Origin: Aplectana chamaeleonis
Taxonomy: Eukaryota > Nematoda > Chromadorea > Rhabditida > Cosmocercidae
DNA length: 64,000 nt
Assembly (NCBI GenBank): GCA_029168955.1
Contig: JAPDOI010001746.1
Coordinates: forward strand, 82,434-146,433
Reading direction: 5' to 3'
Shown: positions 44,341-58,279 of the stretch, in pieces
Position numbering within the stretch: the first letter of the stretch is position 1
Layout of the letters: the number at the start of each line of letters is the position of its first letter
Notes under the pieces: model-generated
Told to the model about the DNA's origin: nothing
What the model saw: only the letters and a program-made list of their open reading frames with translations
The model's database searches: none
Program-made: the position numbers and the translations under genes

Positions 44341-47300
44341 TGACGTCCTGCTTACTCCCACTAGGGTCCTGCACCTTTCTATGACGTCCTGCTCACTCCC
44401 ACTGGGGTACTGCCCACTTTCTATGACGTCCTGCTCACTCCCACTGGGGTCCTGCACCTTTCTATGACGTCCTGCTTACTCCCACTAGGGTCCTGCACAC
44501 TTTCTATGACGTCCTGCTCACTCCCACTGGGGTACTGCACACTTTCTATGACGTCCTGCTCACTCCCACTGGGGTCCTGCACACTTTCTATGACGTCCTG
44601 CTCACTCCCACTGGGGTACTGCACACTTTCTATGACGTCCTGCTCACTCCCACTGGGGTCCTGCACCTTTCTATGACGTCCTGCTTACTCCCACTAGAAT
44701 CCTGCACCTTTCTATGACGTCCTGCTTACTCCCACTAGGGTCCTGCACACTTTCTATGACGTCCTGCTCACTCCCACTGGGGTCCTGCACCTTTCTATGA
44801 CGTCCTGCTTACTCCCACTAGGGTCCTGCACCTTTCTATGACGTCCTGCTCACTCCCACTGGGGTCCTGCACACTTTCTATGACGTCCTGCTTACTCCCA
44901 CTAGGGTCCTGCACACTTTCTATGACGTCCTGCTCACTCCCACTGGGGTCCTGCACCTTTCTATGACGTCCTGCTTACTCCCACTAGGGTCCTGCACCTT
45001 TCTATGACGTCCTGCTCACTCCCACTGGGGTACTGCACACTTTCTATGACGTCCTGCTCACTCCCACTGGGGTCCTGCACACTTTCTATGACGTCCTGCT
45101 CACTCCCACTGGGGTCCTGCACCTTTCTATGACGTCCTGCTCACTCCCACTGGGGTCCTGCACTTTTCTATGACGTCCTGCTCACTCCCACTGGGGTCCT
45201 GCACACTTTCTATGACGTCCTGCTTACTCCCACTAGGGTCCTGCACACTTTCTATGACGTCCTGCTCACTCCCACTGGGGTCCTGCACCTTTCTATGACG
45301 TCCTGCTTACTCCCACTGGGGTACTGCACACTTTCTATGACGTCCTGCTCACTCCCACTGGGGTCCTGCACCTTTCTATGACGTCCTGCTTACTCCCACT
45401 AGGGTCCTGCACCTTTCTATGACGTCCTGCTCACTCCCACTGGGGTCCTGCACCTTTCTATGACGTCCTGCTTACTCCCACTAGGGTCCTGCACCTTTCT
45501 ATGACGTCCTGCTCACTCCCACTGGGGTCCTGCACACTTTCTATGACGTCCTGCTTACTCCCACTAGGGTCCTGCACACTTTCTATGACGTCCTGCTCAC
45601 TCCCACTAGAATCCTGCACCTTTCTATGACGTCCTGCTTACTCCCACTAGGGTCCTGCACACTTTCTATGACGTCCTGCTCACTCCCACTAGGGTCATGG
45701 ACCTTTCTATGACGTCCTGCTTACTCCCACTAGGGTCCTGCACCTTTCTATGACGTCCTGCTCACTCCCACTGGGGTCCTGCACCTTTCTATGACGTCCT
45801 GCTTACTCCCACTAGGGTCCTGCACCTTTCTATGACGTCCTGCTCACTCCCACTGGGGTCCTGCACACTTTCTATGACGTCCTGCTTACTCCCACTAGGG
45901 TCCTGCACACTTTCTATGACGTCGTGCTTACTCCCACTGGGGTACTGCACACTTTCTATGACGTCCTGCTCACTCCCACTGGGGTCCTGAACCTTTCTAT
46001 GACGTCCTGCTTACTCCCACTGGGGTCCTGCACACTTTCTATGACGTCCTGCTTACTCCCACTAGGGTCCTGCACACTTTCTATGACGTCCTGCTCACTC
46101 CCACTGGGGTACTGCACACTTTCTATGACGTCGTGCTTACTCCCACTGGGGTACTGCACACTTTCTATGACGTCCTGCTCACTCCCACTGGGGTCCTGCA
46201 CCTTTCTATGACGTCCTGCTTACTCCCACTGGGGTACTGCACACTTTCTATGACGTCCTGCTCACTCCCACTGGGGTCCTGCACCTTTCTATGACGTCCT
46301 GCTTACTCCCACTAGGGTCCTGCACCTTTCTATGACGTCCTGCTCACTCCCACTGGGGTCCTGCACCTTTCTATGACGTCCTGCTTACTCCCACTAGGGT
46401 CCTGCACCTTTCTATGACGTCCTGCTCACTCCCACTGGGGTCCTGCACCTTTCTATGACGTCCTGCTTACTCCCACTAGGGTCCTGCACACCTTCTATGA
46501 CGTCCTGCTCACTCCCACTGGGGTCCTGGACCTTTCCATGACGTGCTGCTTACTCCCACTAGGGTCCTGCACACTTTCTATGACGTCCTGCTCACTCCCA
46601 CTGGGGTCCTGCACACTTTCTATCACGTCCTGCCCACTCCCACTAGGGTCCTGCACACTTTCTATGACGTCCTGCTTACTCCCACTAGGGTCCTGCACAC
46701 TTTCTATGACGTCCTGCTTACTCCCACTAGGGTCCTGCACCTTTCTATGACGTCCTGCTCACTCCCACTGGGGTCCTGCACCTTTCTATGACGTCCTGCT
46801 TACTCCCACTGTCCTGCACACTTTCTATGACGTCCTGCTCACTCCCACTGGGGTCCTGCACCTTTCTATGACGTCCTGCTTACTCCCACTAGGGTCCTGC
46901 ACACTTTCTATGACGTCCTGCTCACTCCCACTGGGGTACTGCACACTTTCTATGACGTCGTGCTTACTCCCACTGGGGTACTGCACACTTTCTATGACGT
47001 CCTGCTCACTCCCACTGGGGTCCTGCACCTTTCTATGACGTCCTGCTTACTCCCACTAGGGTCCTGCACACTTTCTATGACGTCCTGCTCACTCCCACTG
47101 GGGTCCTGCACCTTTCTATGACGTCCTGCTTACTCCCACTAGGGTCCTGCACCTTTCTATGACGTCCTGCTCACTCCCACTGGGGTCCTGCACCTTTCTA
47201 TGACGTCCTGCTTACTCCCACTAGGGTCCTGCACACTTTCTATGACGTCCTGCTCACTCCCACTAGGGTCATGGACCTTTCTATGACGTCCTGCTTACTC

Positions 47301-50300
47301 CCACTAGGGTCCTGCACCTTTCTATGACGTCCTGCTCACTCCCACTGGGGTCCTGCACCTTTCTATGACGTCCTGCTTACTCCCACTAGGGTCCTGCACC
47401 TTTCTATGACGTCCTGCTTACTCCCACTAGGGTCCTGCACACTTTCTATGACGTCCTGCTCACTCCCACTGGGGTCCTGCACACTTTCTATGACGTCCTG
47501 CTTACTCCCACTAGGGTCCTGCACACTTTCTATGACGTCCTGCTCACTCCCACTGGGGTACTGCACACTTTCTATGACGTCCTGCTCACTCCCACTGGGG
47601 TCCTGCACCTTTCTATGACGTCCTGCTCACTCCCACTGGGGTACTGCACACTTTCTATGACGTCGTGCTTACTCCCACTGGGGTACTGCACACTTTCTAT
47701 GACGTCCTGCTCACTCCCACTGGGGTCCTGCACCTTTCTATGACGTCCTGCTTACACCCACTAGGGTCCTGCACACTTTCTATGACGTCCTGCTCACTCC
47801 CACTGGGGTCCTGCACCTTTCTATGACGTCCTGCTCACTCCCACTGGGGTCCTGCACCTTTCTATGACGTCCTGCTCACTCCCGCTGGGGTACTGCACAC
47901 TTTCTATGACGTCCTGCTTACTCCCACTGGGGTACTGCACACTTTCTATGACGTCCTGCTTACTCCCACTAGAATCCTGCACCTTTCTATGACGTCCTGC
48001 TTACTCCCACTAGGGTCCTGCACACTTTCTATGACGTCCTGCTCACTCCCACTAGGGTCATGGACCTTTCTATGACGTCCTGCTTACTCCCACTAGGGTC
48101 CTGCACCTTTCTATGACGTCCTGCTCACTCCCACTGGGGTCCTGCACACTTTCTATGACGTCCTGCTTACTCCCACTAGGGTCCTGCACACTTTCTATGA
48201 CGTCCTGCTCACTCCCACTGGGGTACTGCACACTTTCTATGACGTCGTGCTTACTCCCACTGGGGTACTGCACACTTTCTATGACGTCCTGCTCACTCCC
48301 ACTGGGGTCCTGCACCTTTCTATGACGTCCTGCTTACTCCCACTAGGGTCCTGCACCTTTCTATGACGTCCTGCTCACTCCCACTGGGGTCCTGCACCTT
48401 TCTATGACGTCCTGCTTACTCCCACTAGGGTCCTGCACCTTTCTATGACGTCCTGCTCACTCCCACTGGGGTCCTGCACCTTTCTATGACGTCCTGCTTA
48501 CTCCCACTAGGGTCCTGCACACTTTCTATGACGTCCTGCTCACTCCCACTGGGGTCCTGCACCTTTCCATGACGTCCTGCTTACTCCCACTAGAATCCTG
48601 CACCTTTCTATGAGGTCCTGCTCACTCCCACTGGAGTCCTGCACCTTTCTATGACGTCCTGCTCACTCCCACTGGGGTCCTGCACCTTTCTATGACGTCC
48701 TGCTCACTCCCACTAGGGTCCTGCACCTTTCTATGACGTCCTGCTTACCCCCACTAGGTTCCTGCACACTTTCTATGACGTCCTGCTCACTCCCACTGGG
48801 GTACTGCACACTTTCAATGACGTCCTGCTTACTCCCACTGGGGTACTGCACACTTTCTATGACGTCCTGCTCACTCCCACAAGGGTCCTGCACCTTTCTA
48901 TGACGTCCTGCTTACTCCCACTAGGGTCCTGCACCTTTCTATGACGTCCTGCTCACTCCCACTGGGGTCCTGCACACTTTCTATGACGTCCTGCTTACTC
49001 CCACTAGGGTCCTGCACACTTTCTATGACGTCCTGCTCACTCCCACTGGGGTCCTGCACCTTTCTATGACGTCCTGCTTACTCCCACTAGGGTCCTGCAC
49101 ACTTTCTATGACGTCCTGCTCACTCCCACTGGGGTCCTGCACCTTTCTATGACGTCCTGCTTACTCCCACTAGGGTCCTGCACACTTTCTATGACGTCCT
49201 GCTCACTCCCACTGGGGTACTGCACACTTTCTATGACGTCCTGCTTACTCCCACTAGGGTCCTGCACACTTTCTATGACGTCCTGCTCACTCCCACTGGG
49301 GTACTGCACACTTTCTATGACGTCCTGCTCACTCCCACTGGGGTCCTGCACCTTTCTATGACGTCCTGCTCACTCCCACTGGGGTCCTGCACCTTTCTAT
49401 GACGTCCTGCTTACTCCCACTAGGGTCCTGCACCTTTCTATGACGTCCTGCTCACTCCCACTGGGGTCCTGCACACTTTCTATGACGTCCTGCTTACTCC
49501 CACTAGGGTCCTGCACCTTTCTATGACGTCCTGCTCACTCCCACTGGGGTCCTGCACACTTTCTATGACGTCCTGCTCACTCCCACTGGGGTACTGCACA
49601 CTTTCTATGACGTCGTGCTTACTTCCACTAGGGTACTGCACACTTTCTATGACGTCCTGCTCACTCCCACTGGGGTCCTGAACCTTTCTATGACGTCCTG
49701 CTCACTCCCACTGGGGTAATGCACACTTTCTATGACGTCCTGCTCACTCCCACTGGGGTACTGCACATTTTCTATGACGTCGTGCTTACTCCCACTGGGG
49801 TACTGCACACTTTCTATGACGTCCTGCTCACTCCCACTGGGGTCCTGCACCTTTCTATGACGTCCTGCTTACTCCCACTAGGGTCCTGCACACTTTCTAT
49901 GACGTCCTGCTCACTCCCACTGGGGTCCTGCACCTTTCTATGACGTCCTGCTTACTCCCACTGGGGTACTGCACACTTTCTATGACGTCCTGCTCACTCC
50001 CACTGGGGTCCTGCACCTTTCTATGACGTCCTGCTTACTCCCACTAGGGTCCTGCACCTTTCTATGACGTCCTGCTCACTCCCACTGGGGTCCTGCACCT
50101 TTCTATGACGTCCTGCTTACTCCCACTAGGGTCCTGCACCTTTCTATGACGTCCTGCTCACTCCCACTGGGGTCCTGCACCTTTCTATGACGTCCTGCTT
50201 ACTCCCACTAGGGTCCTGCACACTTTCTATGACGTCCTGCTCACTCCCACTGGGGTACTGCACACTTTCTATGACGTCCTGCTTACTCCCACTAGAATCC

Positions 50301-53300
50301 TGCACCTTTCTATGACGTCCTGCTTACTCCCACTAGGGTCCTGCACACTTTCTATGACGTCCTGCTCACTCCCACTGGGGTCCTGCACACTTTCTATGAC
50401 GTCCTGCTCACTCCCACTGGGGTCCTGCACCTTTCTATGACGTCCTGCTCACTCCCACTGGGGTCCTGCACACTTTCTATGACGTCCTGCTCACTCCCAC
50501 TGGGGTCCTGCACACTTTCTATGACGTCCTGCTCACTCCCACTAGGGTCCTGCACACTTTCTATGACGTCCTGCTCACTCCCACTGGGGTCCTGCACACT
50601 TTCTATGACGTCCTGCTCACTCCCACTGGGGTCCTGCACACTTTCTATGACGTCCTGCTCACTCCCACTGGGGTCCTGCACACTTTCTATGACGTCCTGC
50701 TTACTCCCACTGGGGTCCTGCACACTTTCTATGACGTCCTGCTCACTCCCACTGGGGTCCTGCACCTTTCTATGACGTCCTGCTTACTCCCACTGGGGTC
50801 CTGCACCTTTCTATGACGTCCTGCTCACTCCCACTGGGGTCCGGCACCTTTCTATGGCGTCCTGCTTACTCCCACTAGGGTCCTGCACACTTTCTATGAC
50901 GTCCTGCTCACTCCCACTGGGGTCCTGCACACTTTCTATGACGTCCTGCTTACTCCCACTAGGGTCCTGCACACTTTCTATGACGTCCTGCTCACTCCCA
51001 CTGGGGTCCTGCACACTTTCTATGACGTCCTGCTTACTCCCACTAGGGTCCTGCACACTTTCTATGACGTCCTGCTCACTCCCACTGGGGTCCTGCACCT
51101 TTCTATGACGTCCTGCTCACTCCCACTGGGGTCCTGCACCTTTCTGTGACGTCCTGCTTACTCCCACTAGGGTCCTGCACCTTTCTATGACGTCCTGCTT
51201 ACTCCCACTAGGGTCCTGCACACCTTCTATGACGTCCTGCTCACTCCCACTGGGGTACTGCACACTTTCTATGACGTCCTGCTTACTCCCACTGGGGTCC
51301 TGCACACTTTCTATGACGTCCTGCTCACTCCCACTAGGGTCCTGCACCTTTCTATGACGTCCTGCTCACTCCCACTGGGGTACTGCACACTTTCTATGAC
51401 GTCCTGCTTACTCCCACTGGGGGCTCACTCCCACTGGGGTCCTGCACCTTTCTATGACGTCCTGCTTACTCCCACTAGGGTACTGCACACTTTCTATGAC
51501 GTCCTGCTCACTCCCACTGGGGTACTGCACACTTTCTATGACGTCCTGCTCACTCCCACTGGGGTCCTGCACACTTTCAATGACGTCCTGCTCGCTCCCA
51601 CTGGGGTCCTGCACCTTTCTATGACGTCCTCCCCACTCCCACTTGGGTCCTGCACACTTTCTATGACGTCCTGCTCGCTCCCACTGGGGTCCTGCACCTT
51701 TCTATGACGTCCTGCTTACTCCCACTGGGGTACTGCACACTTTCTATGACGTCCTGCTCACTCCCACTGGGGTCCTGCACCTTTCTATGACGTCCTGCTT
51801 ACTCCCACTAGGGTCCTGCACACTTTCTATGACGTCCTGCTCACTCCCACTGGGGTACTGCACACTTTCTATGACGTCCTGCTCACTCCCACTGGGGTCC
51901 TGCACCTTTCTATGACGTCCTGCTTACTCCCACTGGGGTACTGCACACTTTCCATGACGTCGTGCTTACTCCCACTGGGGTACTGCACACTTTCTATGAC
52001 GTCCTGCTCACTCCCACTGGGGTCCTGCACCTTTCTATGACGTCCTGCTTACTCCCACTAGGGTCCTGCACCTTTCTATGACGTCCTGCTCACTCCCACT
52101 GGGGTCCTGCACCTTTCTATGACGTCCTGCTCACTCCCGCTGGGGTACTGCACACTTTCTATGACGTCCTGCTTACTCCCACTGGGGTACTGCACCTTTC
52201 TATGACGTCCTGCTTACTCCCACTAGGGTCCTGCACCTTTCTATGACGTCCTGCTTACTCCCACTAGGGTCCTGCACACCTTCTATGACGTCCTGCTCAC
52301 TCCCACTGGGGTACTGCACACTTTCTATGACGTCCTGCTTACTCCCACTAGGGTCCTGCACACTTTCTATGACGTCCTGCTCACTCCCACTGGGGTACTG
52401 CACACTTTCTATGACGTCGTGCTTACTCCCACTGGGGTACTGCACACTTTCTATGACGTCCTGCTCACTCCCACTGGGGTCCTGCACCTTTCTATGACGT
52501 CCTGCTTACTCCCACTGGGGTACTGCACACTTTCTATGACGTCCTGCTCACTCCCACTGGGGTCCTGCACCTTTCTATGACGTCCTGCTTACTCCCACTA
52601 GGGTCCTGCACACTTTCTATGACGTCCTGCTCACTCCCACTGGGGTACTGCACACTTTCTATGACGTCCTGCTCACTCCCACTGGGGTCCTGCACACTTT
52701 CTATGACGTCCTGCTCACTCCCACTGGGGTCCTGCACCTTTCTATGACGTCCTGCTCACTCCCGCTGGGGTACTGCACACTTTCTATGACGTCCTGCTTA
52801 CTCCCACTGGGGTACTGCACCTTTCTATGACGTCCTGCTTACTCCCACTAGGGTCCTGCTTCTTTCTATGACGTCCTGCTTACTCCCACTAGGGTCCTGC
52901 ACACTTTCTATGACGTCCTGCTCACCCCCACTGGGGTCCTGCACCTTTCTATGACGTCCTGCTTACTCCCACTAGAATCCTGCACCTTTCTATGACGTCC
53001 TGCTCACTCCCACTGAGGTCCTGCACACTTTCTATGACGTCCTGCTTACTCCCACTAGGGTCCTGCACACTTTCTATGACGTCCTGCTCACTCCCACTGG
53101 GGTCCTGCACCTTTCTATGACGTCCTGCTTACTCCCACTAGGGTCCTGCACCTTTCTATGACGTCCTGCTCACTCCCACTGGGGTCCTGCACCTTTCTAT
53201 GACGTCCTGCTTACTCCCACTAGGGTCCTGCACACCTTCTATGACGTCCTGCTCACTCCCACTGGGGTACTGCACACTTTCTATGACGTCCTGCTTACTC

Positions 53301-56300
53301 CCACTGGGGTACTGCACACTTTCTATGACGTCCTGCTCACTCCCACTGGGGTCCTGCACCTTTCTATGACGTCCTGCTTACTCCCACTAGGGTCCTGCAC
53401 ACTTTCTATGACGTCCTGCTCACTCCCACTGGGGTCCTGCACCTTTCTATGACGTCCTGCTTACTCCCACTAGGGTCCTGCACACTTTCTATGACGTCCT
53501 GCTCACTCCCACTGGGGTACTGCACACTTTCTATGACGTCCTGCTCACTCCCACTGGGGTCCTGCACACTTTCTATGACGTCCTGCTCACTCCCACTGGG
53601 GTCCTGCACCTTTCTATGACGTCCTGCTTACTCCCACTAGGGTCCTGCACCTTTCTATGACGTCCTGCTCACTCCCACTGGGGTCCAGCACACTTTCTAT
53701 GACGTCCTGCTCACTCCCACTGGGGTCCTGCACACTTTCTATGACGTCCTGCTCACTCCCACTGGGGTCCTGCACCTTTCTATGACGTCCTGCTTACTCC
53801 CACTGGGGTCCTGCACCTTTCTATGACGTCCTGCTCACTCCCACTGGGGTCCTGCACCTTTCTATGACGTCCTGCTTACTCCCACTGGGGTACTGCACAC
53901 TTTCTATGACGTCCTGCTCACTCCCACTGGGGTCCTGCACACCTTCTATGACGTCCTGCTCACTCCCACTGGGGTACTGCACACTTTCTATGACGTCCTG
54001 CTCACTCCCACTGGGGTCCTGCACCTTTCTATGACGTCCTGCTTACTCCCACTAGGGTCCTGCACCTTTCTATGACGTCCTGCTCACTCCCACTGGGGTC
54101 CTGCACACTTTCTATGACGTCCTGCTTACTCCCACTAGGGTCCTGCACCTTTCTATGACGTCCTGCTCACTCCCACTGGGGTCCTGCACACTTTCTATGA
54201 CGTCCTGCTTACTCCCACTAGGGTCCTGCACACTTTCTATGACGTCCTGCTCACTCCCACTGGGGTCCTGCACCTTTCTATGACGTCCTGCTTACTCCCA
54301 CTAGGGTCCTGCACCTTTCTATGACGTCCTGCTCACTCCCACTGGGGTCCTGCACACTTTCTATGACGTCCTGCTTACTCCCACTAGGGTCCTGCACACT
54401 TTCTATGACGTCCTGCTCACTCCCACTGGGGTACTGCACACTTTCTATGACGTCGTGCTTACTCCCACTGGGGTACTGCACACTTTCTATGACGTCCTGC
54501 TCACTCCCACTGGGGTCCTGCACCTTTCTATGACGTCCTGCTTACTCCCACTAGGGTCCTGCACCTTTCTATGACGTCCTGCTCACTCCCACTGGGGTCC
54601 TGCACCTTTCTATGACGTCCTGCTTACTCCCACTAGGGTCCTGCACCTTTCTATGACGTCCTGCTCACTCCCACTGGGGTCCTGCACACTTTCTATGACG
54701 TCCTGCTTACTCCCACTAGGGTCCTGCACACTTTCTATGACGTCCTGCTCACTCCCACTGGGGTCCTGCACCTTTCTATGACGTCCTGCTTACTCCCACT
54801 AGGGTCCTGCACCTTTCTATGACGTCCTGCTCACTCCCACTGGGGTACTGCACACTTTCTATGACGTCCTGCTTACTCCCACTGGGGGCTCACTCCCACT
54901 GGGGTCCTGCACCTTTCTATGACGTCCTGCTTACTCCCACTAGGGTACTGCACACTTTCTATGACGTCCTGCTCACTCCCACTGGGGTACTGCACACTTT
55001 CTATGACGTCCTGCTCACTCCCACTGGGGTCCTGCACCTTTCTATGACGTCCTGCTCACTCCCACTGGGGTCCTGCACACTTTCTATGACGTCCTGCTTA
55101 CTCCCACTGGGGTACTGCACACTTTCTATGACGTCCTGCTCACTCCCACTGGGGTCCTGCACACTTTCTATGACGTCCTGCTCACTCCCACTGGGGTCCT
55201 GCACACTTTCTATGACGTCCTGCTCACTCCCACTGGGGTACTGCACACTTTCTATGACGTCCTGCTCACTCCCACTGGGGTCCTGCACACTTTCAATGAC
55301 GTCCTGCTCGCTCCCACTGGGGTCCTGCACCTTTCTATGACGTCCTGCTTACTCCCACTAGGGTCCTGCACACCTTCTATGACGTCCTGCTCACTCCCAC
55401 TGGGGTACTGCACACTTTCTATGACGTCCTGCTTACTCCCACTGGGGGCTCACTCCCACTGGGGTCCTGCACCTTTCTATGACGTCCTGCTTACTCCCAC
55501 TAGGGTCCTGCACCTTTCTATGACGTCCTGCTCACTCCCACTGGGGTCCTGCACACTTTCTATGACGTCCTGCTCACTCCCACTGGGGTCCGGCACCTTT
55601 CTATGACGTCCTGCTTACTCCCACTAGGGTCCTGCACCTTTCTATGACGTCCTGCTTACTCCCACTAGGGTCCTGCACACTTTCTATGACGTCCTGCTCA
55701 CTCCCACTGGGGTCCTGCACCTTTCTATGACGTCCTGCTTACTCCCACTGGGGTACTGCACACTTTCTATGACGTCCTGCTCACTCCCACTGGGGTCCTG
55801 CACCTTTCTATGACGTCCTGCTTACTCCCACTAGGGTCCTGCACCTTTCTATGACGTCCTGCTCACTCCCACTGGGGTCCTGCACACTTTCTATGACGTC
55901 CTGCTTACTCCCATTAGGGTACTGCACACTTTCTATGACGTCTCCCTGCTCTCTCCCTCTTGGTTCCTGCACCTTTCTATGACGTCCTGCTTACTCCCAC
56001 TGGGGTACTGCACACTTTCTATGACGTCCTGCTCACTCCCACTGGGGTCCTGCACCTTTCTATGACGTCCTGCTTACTCCCACTAGGGTCCTGCACACTT
56101 CCTATGACGTCCTGCTCACTCCCACTGGGGTCCTGCACACTTTCTATGACGTCCTGCTTACTCCCAGTAGGGTCCTGCACACTTTCTATGACGTCCTGCT
56201 CACTCCCACTGGGGTCCTGCACCTTTCTATGACGTCCTGCTCACTCCCACTGGGGTACTGCACACTTTCTATGACGTCCTGCTCACTCCCACTGGGGTCC

Positions 56301-57478
56301 TGCACACTTTCTATGACGTCCTGCCTACTCCCACTAGCGTCCTGCACACTTTCTATGACGTCCTGCTCACTCCCCACTGGGGTCCTGCACACTTTCTATG
56401 ACGTCCTGCTCACTCCCACTGGGGTCCTGCACACTTTCTATGACGTCCTGCTCACTCCCACTGGGGTCCTGCACCTTTCTATGACGTCCTGCTTACTCCC
56501 ACTGGGGTACTGCACACTTTCTATGACGTCCTGCTCACTCCCACTGGGGTCCTGCACACTTTCTATGAGGTCCTGCTTACTGCCACTAGGGTGCTGCACG
56601 CTTTCTATGACGTCCTGCTCACTCCCACTGGGGTTCTGCACCTTTCTATGACGTCCTGCTTACTCCCACTAGGGTCCTGCATTTTTCTATGACGTCCTGC
56701 TCACTCCCGCTGGGGTACTGCACACTTTCTATGACGTCCTGCTTACTCCCACTAGGGTCCTGCACCTTTCTATGACGTCCTGCTTACTCCCACTAGGGTC
56801 CTGCACACCTTCTATGACGTCCTGCTCACTCCCACTGGGGTCCTGCACCTTTCTATGACGTCCTGCTCACTCCCACTGGGGTACTGCACACTTTCTATGA
56901 CGTCCTGCTTACTCCCACTGGGGTCCTGCACACTTTCTATGACGTCCTGCTCACTCCCACTGGGGTACTGCACACTTTCTATGACGTCCTGCTCACTCCC
57001 ACTGGGGTCCTGCACACTTTCTATGACGTCCTGCTCACTCCCACTGGGGTCCTGCACCTTTCTATGACGTCCTGCTTACTCCCACTGGGGTACTGCACAC
57101 TTTCTATGACGTCCTGCTCACTCCCACTGGGGTCCTGCACCTTTCTATGACGTCCTGCTTACTCCCACTAGGGTCCTGCACCTTTCTATGACGTCCTGCT
57201 CACTCCCACTGGGGTCCTGCACCTTTCTATGACGTCCTGCTTACTCCCACTGGGGTACTGCACACTTTCTATGACGTCCTGCTCACTCCCACTGGGGTCC
57301 TGCACCTTTCTATGACGTCCTGCTTACTCCCACTAGGGTCCTGCACACTTCCTATGACGTCCTGCTCACTCCCACTGGGGTACTGCACACTTTCTATGCC
57401 GTCCTCCTTACTCCCCCTGGGGTCCTGCACCCTTTCTATGCCGTCCTGCTCACTCCCACTGGGGTCCTGCACCTTTCT

Positions 57479-58279
57479 ATGACGTCCTGCTTACTCCCAC
57501 TAGGGTCCTGCACACTTTCTATGACGTCCTGCTCACTCCCACTGGGGTACTGCACACTTTCTATGACGTCCTGCTCACCCCCACTGGGGCCCTGCACACC
57601 TTCTATGACGTCCTGCTCACTCCCACTGGGGTACAGCACACTTTCTATGACGTCCTGCTTACTCCCACTGAGGTACTGCACATCTTCTATGACGTCCTGC
57701 TTACTCCCACTGGGGTCCTGCACACTTTCTATGACGTCCTGCTCACTCCCACTGGGGTCCTGCACCCTTTCCATGACGTCCTGCTTACTCCCACTGGGGT
57801 CCTGCACACTTTCTATGACGTCCTGCTCACTCCCAGTGGGGTCCTGCACACTTTCTATGACGTCCTGCTTACTCCCACTGGGGTCCTGCACACTTTCTAT
57901 GACGTCCTGCTCACTCCCACTGGGGTCCTGCACACTTTCTATGACGTCCTGCTTACTCCCACTGGGGTCCTGCACACTTTCTATGACGTCCTGCTCACTC
58001 CCACTGGGGTCCTGCACACTTTCTATGACGTCCTGCTCACTCCCACTGGGGTCCTGCACACTTTCTATGACGTCCTGCTCACTCCCACTGGGGTCCTGCA
58101 CACTTTCTATGACGTCCTGCTCACTCCCACTGGGGTCCTGCACACTTTCTATGACGTCCTGCTCACTCCCACTGGGGTACTGCACACTTTCTATGACGTC
58201 CTGCTCACTCCCACTGGGGTCCTGCACACTTTCAATGACGTCCTGCTCACTCCCACTGGGGTCCTGCACCTTTCTATGA
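57479..58279 (+). repeat. Satellite sub-block of 42-bp units, second long run
   Basis: About nineteen consecutive 42-base units with no 41-base unit, the longest such run in the array interior. It includes several private substitutions near 57590-57690 (CCCTGCACACCTTC, GGTACAGCAC, CACATCTTC), then a very uniform stretch. Confidence 0.75.
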